Shown one piece after another: positions 7,453-16,593 of a stretch of 16,593 nt of DNA (positions are counted from its first letter, which is position 1; each line of letters opens with the position of its first letter). The stretch lies in contig JAVLRN010000075.1 in NCBI GenBank assembly GCA_032821775.1, positions 1-16,593 on the forward strand, written 5' to 3'. Made by a program: the position numbers and the translations under genes. Under the pieces are notes generated by a model that worked only from the letters and a program-made list of their open reading frames with translations, did not search any database and was not told the origin of the DNA. Source of the stretch: Sanguinoderma infundibulare (lineage: Eukaryota > Basidiomycota > Agaricomycetes > Polyporales > Polyporaceae).

Positions 7453-8130
7453 TTTAATAATTTTTTTTTATTTTAAAAATAAATACTCTTTTACAATTAT
7501 ATTTTATCAGACTTTATTTTTTAGTGGTTATTTAAGTATTTCATTTATGTCTAATAATACATAACTTCTCCCCACCATTTTTTTAACTATTTATTTAAAT
7601 TGTAAAATGAAGATGTTATTTGTTGAATTTTTCTTTTCTCTACAATATATTTCACGTTATGATTTTAATTGTTTGAATCCAAATTAATTATTTTCACTTC
7701 TTGTTTTTTCTAAAAATTAATAACTATTATCTTTAATTCCAGATAATTCTTATAAAAATAACAAGATAATTATAATTTTTATTTTAGTATTTTAGTTTAT
7801 TGAATCCTTATTTTTTAAAAATTAGAAGAGGCTAGAAAATTAATTGAATTGTAGTAGATTCTTTTAAATAAAGGGCTTGATATATAAATGTTAATAAATA
7901 GTTTTATAAAATATTGGAGAAAGAAGCAAATAAATTAATATAATAATTTTTCTATGAATAAAAATTGGGTATTTTTTGGTGAGAGTAATTAAAGTTACGT
8001 GATTTATATATGATGACTTTCTATGGAATTTATAAGTATACCTATCTTATATAAATTTATAATGGGGGGTAAAATTTATACTATCGAAATATCAAATTAA
8101 TCAATTTCTTATATTAAGAATAATAAATTA
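7453..8130. other. Spacer between tRNA-Ala and the nad4 3' end
   Basis: About 680 A+T-rich bases without a tRNA, rRNA block or convincing reading frame. The one notable element is the 31-base rnl-identical repeat at 7537-7567. Several oligo-G blips (GGGGGG near 8063) stand out, as they do in other spacers here. Confidence 0.55.
7537..7567. repeat. 31-base dispersed repeat, copy 2 (spacer)
   Basis: Identical over 31 bases to rnl positions 938-968, in the same orientation relative to the plus strand, and includes the same 6-bp stem with 8-base loop. Neither flank is shared. It is either a fragment copied from rnl or a small hairpin element present at both sites. Confidence 0.85.
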
Positions 8131-8617
8131 TTACATTAAATATAAATATAAATATAATAATATTCCAAATAGTAATCCGATTATATAAGCAAAAAGTTTT
8201 TTAAAATCATTATCTAAAAATAATCGTTTAACATCATCATCTAATGATGCTATATATACTTTATATTCAAATAGTTTATGAATATAAATAGGGAGGTATG
8301 AGGGAAGAGTAATTTTTTTTTGAAACGAATAATAGTAATATAATTAAATCTAATATTAGATATATTATATATATTAAAATTAATATTAAATGGTAATATA
8401 ACATTGTTTTAAGTGGAATAAAATATTGCATGATCACAGTTGTTAAAATAACAAGGAAAAGAAAGATATAATATTTAGTATCATAGATATTATCATTATT
8501 ATCATTATTTTTATTAGATGTACTTAAAAATCTAGAGTTCAAACTAACTTTATTTTTAAATTTAGAATCTAAGATCGTATTATGATCTATTTTTAATATT
8601 AAGGGGGTAATAGAAAT
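8131..8617 (-). other. C-terminal extension of nad4, or an ORF fused to it
   Basis: A typical NAD4 ends near SSLLYN (about 8618; roughly 481 residues from the start), but here the frame stays open. It reads through an Asn/Asp-rich linker (about 8480-8520: NKNNDNNDN) and two strongly hydrophobic segments to a TAA at 8276. Removing one base from the T9 run at plus 8313-8321 keeps the frame open to TAA 8131-8133. That adds a charged stretch (EYKVYIASLDDDVKRLFLD) and a further membrane helix (LFAYIIGLLFGILLYLYL). The extension is thus 113 residues as read, or about 160 if corrected. It could be a true extension, a fused separate gene, or a frame kept open by a lost stop. I recognise no homologue. 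Confidence 0.5.
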
Positions 8618-11151
8618 ATTGTATAATAAAGAACTTACTGATAAATGTAAAGAATCTAATATAACATTAGGGAAAATACCTAATAATATAGTAGGTATTA
8701 ATAAAGCTATTAGTAAATTAAATTCCAATCTAGTAATATCTTGTACTGGTTTTAAGTGAGGAGAATATAATCCGTAAGATAATCTATTATAAAGATAAAT
8801 AGAATAACAAGCAGATAATACAATTCCAGTAGCTCCTAAAGCTGCTATAATAGGGCTATGATTCCAAATACCAATTAAAGATAATTGTTCACCCAGGAAA
8901 TTTAAAGATAAAGGTATACCAGTATTAGCTAAAGTAAATATAAAGAATAGAATAGTGAATACAGGCATATAAGTTACCAGACCTCTCATATAGTGAATAA
9001 TTCTAGTTCCTGTTCTTTCATAGATAATACCACCTACACAAATAAATAATGCTGGGGAAACAAAACCATGTGCTAAAGATAATAAAATAGCACCTTCAAT
9101 ACCTTGAATACAATTAGAAAATAAACCAAGAGTAACAACACTCATATGAGCAATACTTGAGTAAGCAATTAAAGATTTAGTATCCTGTTGGACTATAGTA
9201 GCTAAAGAAGAATAAATTAAAGTAACTACAGCAATAGTTTGAATTAAAGGACCAAAGTAGTGAGAAGCATCAGGCAATAAGTTAATTAGAACTCTTAAAA
9301 ACCCATAAGTAGAGAATTTTAATATAGTTCCAGCTAATAAAATAGATCCAGCTAAAGGACTATCAGCATGAGCTCTATATAACCAACCTGTTAAAGGCCA
9401 TAATGGTGTTTTTACTGCAAAAGCTAAGAAAAATGCTCAGGGTTAGGCCTTCTATCATTTCAGATACAGCTGGCTTATCTTCTCAATATGAATACAATTG
9501 TATACTGTCCTGAGGACATGGTATTCATATCTTATTTAGGTGTTAAACTAAAATCCGTCACCGGTGAACCGGACCATTTCTTCTAATCTCATATAACAAT
9601 TTTATTGTTACTTAGATGATCATGTGGCGTTTGGCCTCTACGCTTTTACAATGATAGTTTCCAGTCATTGACTTAGTTCGACGATATTCTTAAAGTAATT
9701 ACTTATTCTCACTTTAAGAGGTCTCTCGAGTTTGCCACTCAGAAATAATTCATAGTAATAAAATCATTGTTCTTTAAATTTATTTGGAGTCTACACCTAT
9801 TTTATACATCATACTACTACACATATATGGTAATATTAAAGGTCTAAGTTTTTCCATAGATTTACTTGAAATATAAATAGTAGGTTTATTTCTTTGCATA
9901 TGTATACTACATTTTAAGTTAAATTTATGTATTAATATACTTATAATAAATACACACTCTTGAATAGTAAATGATTGAGTTTGGAGAGTCAGACCTTTGT
10001 TAACTTTAGTACCATCTCCCATAATCCAATGGGCTAATGCTTCATAAGTTAACATATTATATAAATCTAAAGGCACTACTTTTTTCCCTTCTTGGTAAAA
10101 CATATTATACCATTCGGTAAAACAAGGATAAACTCTAGTAGCAAACATGAAACAGGTAAAAATTTTACCGTTAAGATATGTTTTAGTTATTGTAGGTAGT
10201 GATCTACAGTAATGAGATAGTTTAGTATAAACTAGCCAAAGATATTCAAAATTAGTTTGTTTTAAGGCCAATAAAGTTTTACCAGATTTATTTTTATATA
10301 ACCAACCATCTGACAAAAGAACTCCCAATATAATAGAATGTAAATGAACTGGAATTTGACACATTCCTCTAAGTTTTGACGTAAAACCTTTATAATTTAA
10401 GGTAGAGCCCATAGAAGTGGGAGACGAATAAACTACTAAACTTTTACATTCTCTCCCAGTATTTAAAGTGCTATTACTTGAATGAATTAATCTGTTGGTC
10501 ATGTCTTTATTGCTGAAGTAGAGTGACAACCACAATATTTTTTGACTTTCTAAACTTATTTCATTTAATGATATAAATTGGAAATCTGTAGAACCTACAT
10601 AACTATAAATTTGTAATATAGCTAATAACATAAATAAAGATCCAGCTAAAGTATATAAAAAGAATAATAAAGCACTTCTTATTCTATTTACACCTGAACC
10701 ATATACTATAATTATGATAAATAATATAGGTAAAACACTTTCAAAAAAGATATAGAATAAGAATAAATCTAATACAACAAATAATGCAATTTGTAATGTT
10801 TCTAAAATTAAAAATGAAATTAAAAAGTATTTAACATTTTGATAAATATTTTTATAATTTGATAATAATGCAATAGGTGTTATAAATGTAGTTAATAATA
10901 CATAATATAATGATATTCCATCTATTCCTATATTAAAATGACAAAAACTTAACTCATTAAATTCTAATATAAATTGATATCCACTTATATTTGAATCAAA
11001 TTGAATCCATAATAATATAGAAATGAATAGATTGATTAAAGATGTTGATAAAGCTATTACTTTCATTCTCCCTTCATTTTTAGGATTGTTTTCAGGAATG
11101 AATAATAAACAGAGACCCGATTAAAGGTACAAGTAATAATGATATAAGCAT
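8276..11151 (-). CDS. nad4: NADH dehydrogenase subunit 4, two exons with one group I intron
   Basis: This is a proton-pumping antiporter-like subunit of complex I in the inner membrane. Exon 1 (11151-10526) starts at ATG with MLISLLLVPLIGS, has one extra base at about 11100, and continues through HFNIGIDGISLYYVLLTTFI and FESVLPILFIIIIVYGS to QKILWL. Exon 2 (9435-8276) carries the core FFLAFAVKTPLWPLTGWL, the conserved RAHADSPLAGSILLAG and QDTKSLIAYSSIAHMSVVTLG. The proposed splice joins TTG T with CA to give WLSFFLAF; exon 1 minus the extra base is 625 bases, which keeps phase. The usual C-terminus is reached near 8618, and a long extension follows. Lys in VKTPLWP and the acidic residue in FFESVLP are the proton-pathway residues expected of the family. 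The frameshift at 11100 is outside a long homopolymer and is probably an assembly error. Confidence 0.96.
9436..10525 (-). mobile_element. Group I intron in nad4
   Basis: The 1090-base insertion splits the conserved WL/SFFLAF region of nad4. The upstream exon ends in U (GTTGU) and the intron ends in G (10525 to 9436), as group I introns require. The exon end GTTGU can pair with GCAAU about 12 bases into the intron, a plausible P1 with the U-G splice-site wobble. After the ORF stop, the 3' part (about 9436-9779) contains core-like elements such as AATGACTGGAAAC and a G+C-richer patch unlike normal spacer. Confidence 0.85.
9780..10525 (-). CDS. LAGLIDADG homing endonuclease in the nad4 intron
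   Basis: The frame is continuous with nad4 exon 1, so the protein is made as a fusion from unspliced RNA and probably processed. The intron-encoded part has about 247 residues. Motif one is SIILGVLLSDGWL and motif two LAHWIMGDGTK; the Asp of SDG and of GDG are the metal-binding catalytic positions of this family. Further typical parts are LKQTNFEYLWLVY, LPTITKTYLNGK, and the end (RPLILPYMCSSMMYKIG). The frame appears intact, so the enzyme may still be active. It would cut intronless nad4 alleles and drive intron spread, and may double as a splicing maturase. Confidence 0.9.
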
Positions 11152-11579
11152 AATTTATTTATTTTATTTAATTTAAATTCATTTTTATTCAATGAATTTT
11201 AGTAACAATTTTATTTTCTTTTCGTGAAATTTTATAAATTATTTAAACTGAATATATTGGTTTTAAATAAGGAAAAAGTTTTATTAATAGATAATAGGAC
11301 TCTATTAAAAGAGGATAATGTTATCTAATAGCAAATATCATTAAGATATTGATTTAAAAAGAATTATTTTTATTAACCTAAAAAGACTAAATAACAATGA
11401 ATCATTAATTGATATTCAATTATTACTTAAGACTAAGATTAAGTTTAATTTGAATAATAAAATCATAAGCGATAATATTAAAATCTATTAAGACAAGTAC
11501 TGTTGGAGCAAATTCACCTAGATGAAAACCCAAAGAATTTTACAATTCTAATAATACTATTTATTTTTAAAATATAAAT

Positions 11580-11614
11580 ATAAAATTTATAATATAAAAT
11601 TTATAATATAAAAT
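11580..11614. repeat. 14-base A/T tandem repeat, 2.5 copies
   Basis: The unit ATAAAATTTATAAT is repeated at 11580-11593 and 11594-11607, with a partial third copy to 11614. Low-complexity spacer repeat. Confidence 0.8.
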
Positions 11615-11812
11615 AGGTCATACAGAATAATATCTTAATCACAGCCTATACACAATAAAATATAAAGGATGGGGATAGTAGATATTGATTTTTCTTGCGA
11701 AGAGATTATCTCAACAAGAGAATACTACCATAAATACTATAAGCGGAAGCACAAAGACCTATTAATAATACAAAATACCATGTAAAACCAAGTATTAACC
11801 ATAATACCTAGA

Positions 11813-12026
11813 CTAACCGTAAAGTTTGTTTATAATAAAAAAAAATGTGACGCCCCTAATGGAAATTCCAAAAAAAATTGAATTTAATATTTTTTTTACC
11901 ATTAACAGTTTCATAGTAAAAACTTGAATTAAAATAAATACTAAGTAAATCATAACTAAATTTAATTTGAAATTCAATTGCAGTAATTCTAAAGCACCAC
12001 TTACAAAACCAATAGATGGTTTTTCT
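11813..12026 (-). pseudogene. Possible remnant of a small membrane-protein ORF
   Basis: On the minus strand a frame without a convincing start runs about 70 codons to TAG at 11813-11815. It begins near LEKPSIGFVSGALELLQL and continues into a hydrophobic stretch (NLVMIYLVFILIQVFTMKLL), then a Phe/Ile-rich end. Its hydrophobic part has the same general make-up as ORFs A and C of the plus-strand island, but this is weak and could be A/T bias. An upstream in-frame stop lies within a few codons. It may be noncoding. Confidence 0.25.
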
Positions 12027-12190
12027 AAGGTGATGAAGCTACAATATTAATATTACCCTTAATGAAACCAAAATCTTTTTTTAGTTAAATTTTAAACATA
12101 ATTAAATTATTTACTATAATTGTCTGTATTACTTTCATAATTAAATTACAATTTAATAATATTAAGGGTTTCATCACAAGTATTTTTTTA

Positions 12191-16369
<4,179 letters not shown>

Positions 16370-16593
16370 CAAAAATAAAAATTATTATTCTTAAATTAAT
16401 CTTTCATAGCTAAAAATATACCCATTAAGTGTACCTCCTACAGTTGCACATCTTCTTATTGTAGAATGATTTATATTAAGAGCTTTTTGAGCTCTTGTTA
16501 CACCATCGTATTTACAAATAAAATTTCTATTAGTATCATAAACAAATACTGCCTTTTTAATATTTTTATTATTATTCATTTCTAATATTAATT
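16370..16593 (-). mobile_element. 3' end of a further cox1 intron (partial, runs off right edge)
   Basis: Sequence upstream of the cox1 exon starting near 16369 is not exonic and encodes the end of an intron ORF. The proposed last base G is 16370. The ORF stop is only about 20 bases from the 3' splice site, so the catalytic core must lie upstream, outside the window. The exact splice point is uncertain because the codon (NTT) is shared with an unseen exon. Confidence 0.75.
16391..16593 (-). CDS. C-terminal end of an intron-encoded endonuclease, NUMOD1-type (partial)
   Basis: The frame is open from the right edge to TAA at 16391. It reads KAVFVYDTNRNFICKYDGVT, then RAQKALNINHSTIRRCATVG and GYIFSYERL. 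This is the pattern of a NUMOD1 DNA-binding module at the C-terminus of GIY-YIG (or HNH) homing endonucleases: a strand 'V.VYD', a helix with 'RAQKALNI..STI', and a final 'G.IFSYE'. The nuclease domain lies outside the window. An internal ATG at 16579 is not a likely start because the frame stays open upstream. Confidence 0.75.
   Translation of the reverse strand, partial: LILEMNNNKNIKKAVFVYDTNRNFICKYDGVTRAQKALNINHSTIRRCATVGGTLNGYIFSYERLI

Larger units (their letters stand above)
11152..12190. other. Spacer between nad4 and cox1, with a possible ORF remnant
   Basis: About 1040 A+T-rich bases. It holds a short tandem repeat at 11580-11614. On the minus strand, roughly 12026-11813, an open stretch of about 70 codons without a clear start reads LEKPSIGFVSGALELLQLNF and then hydrophobic MIYLVFILIQVFTMKLL, ending at TAG. 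It looks like the decayed end of a small membrane-protein gene but I cannot name it. A structured-looking patch at about 11670-11735 contains short complementary segments (GTAG/CTAC, CTTG/CAAG), but I cannot assign an RNA family. atp8, atp9 and nad4L are not here. Confidence 0.5.

Noticed and set aside
4079..11953. 15-base match (4079-4093 and 11939-11953)
   Set aside because: In DNA this A+T-rich a few 15-base matches are expected by chance in 16.6 kb; no extended similarity was found.
12054..12170. 9-base inverted repeat ACCCTTAAT / ATTAAGGGT
   Set aside because: Too short and too widely spaced; the pairing does not extend on either side.

Overview
The window is a piece of a fungal mitochondrial genome, most likely from a basidiomycete (probably Agaricomycetes). 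The evidence is strong A+T bias, a mitochondrial large-subunit rRNA, the standard membrane genes cox1, nad4 and atp6, a cluster of mitochondrial tRNAs, and group I introns that carry LAGLIDADG and GIY-YIG homing endonuclease genes in frame with the upstream exon. One intron ORF reads an in-frame TGA where Trp is expected, which fits genetic code 4. No species can be named from the sequence alone.

Layout, left to right. 1 to about 1710 (minus): the 5' half of rnl, running off the left edge. 1736-3856 (plus): an island of three unrecognised membrane-protein ORFs on the strand opposite to everything else; the middle one (2290-3242) is broken by single-base indels. 3857-4338: A+T-rich spacer. 4339-4553 (minus): a truncated LAGLIDADG endonuclease remnant directly behind atp6. 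4569-5343 (minus): atp6 with one frameshift. 5580-5873 (plus): an unrecognised small ORF. 5876-7452 (minus): ten tRNA genes, in plus-strand order Met, His, Ser(UGA), Met, Tyr, Lys, Gln, Thr, Phe, Ala. 7453-8130: spacer with a 31-base copy of an rnl segment. 8131-11151 (minus): nad4, two exons and one LAGLIDADG group I intron, with an unusually long C-terminal extension. 11152-12190: spacer with a possible small ORF remnant. 12191-16593 (minus): the 3' part of cox1, four exons, three complete group I introns (GIY-YIG, GIY-YIG, LAGLIDADG) and the end of a fourth intron with a NUMOD-type ORF.

The core genes supply respiration: cox1 (complex IV), nad4 (complex I) and atp6 (ATP synthase F0). rnl and the tRNAs translate them. 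The genes on the minus strand could be co-transcribed cox1 > nad4 > tRNAs > atp6 > rnl, with tRNA excision punctuating the transcript. The intron ORFs are selfish homing genes, probably translated from unspliced precursors.

A recurring feature is single-base frameshifts, mostly in homopolymers, at nine places, including in genes that must work (atp6, nad4). The simplest reading is indel error in the assembly, or less likely a decayed nuclear copy; this should temper any 'pseudogene' call. The most open questions are the three-ORF plus-strand island, the nad4 extension and the endonuclease remnant behind atp6.
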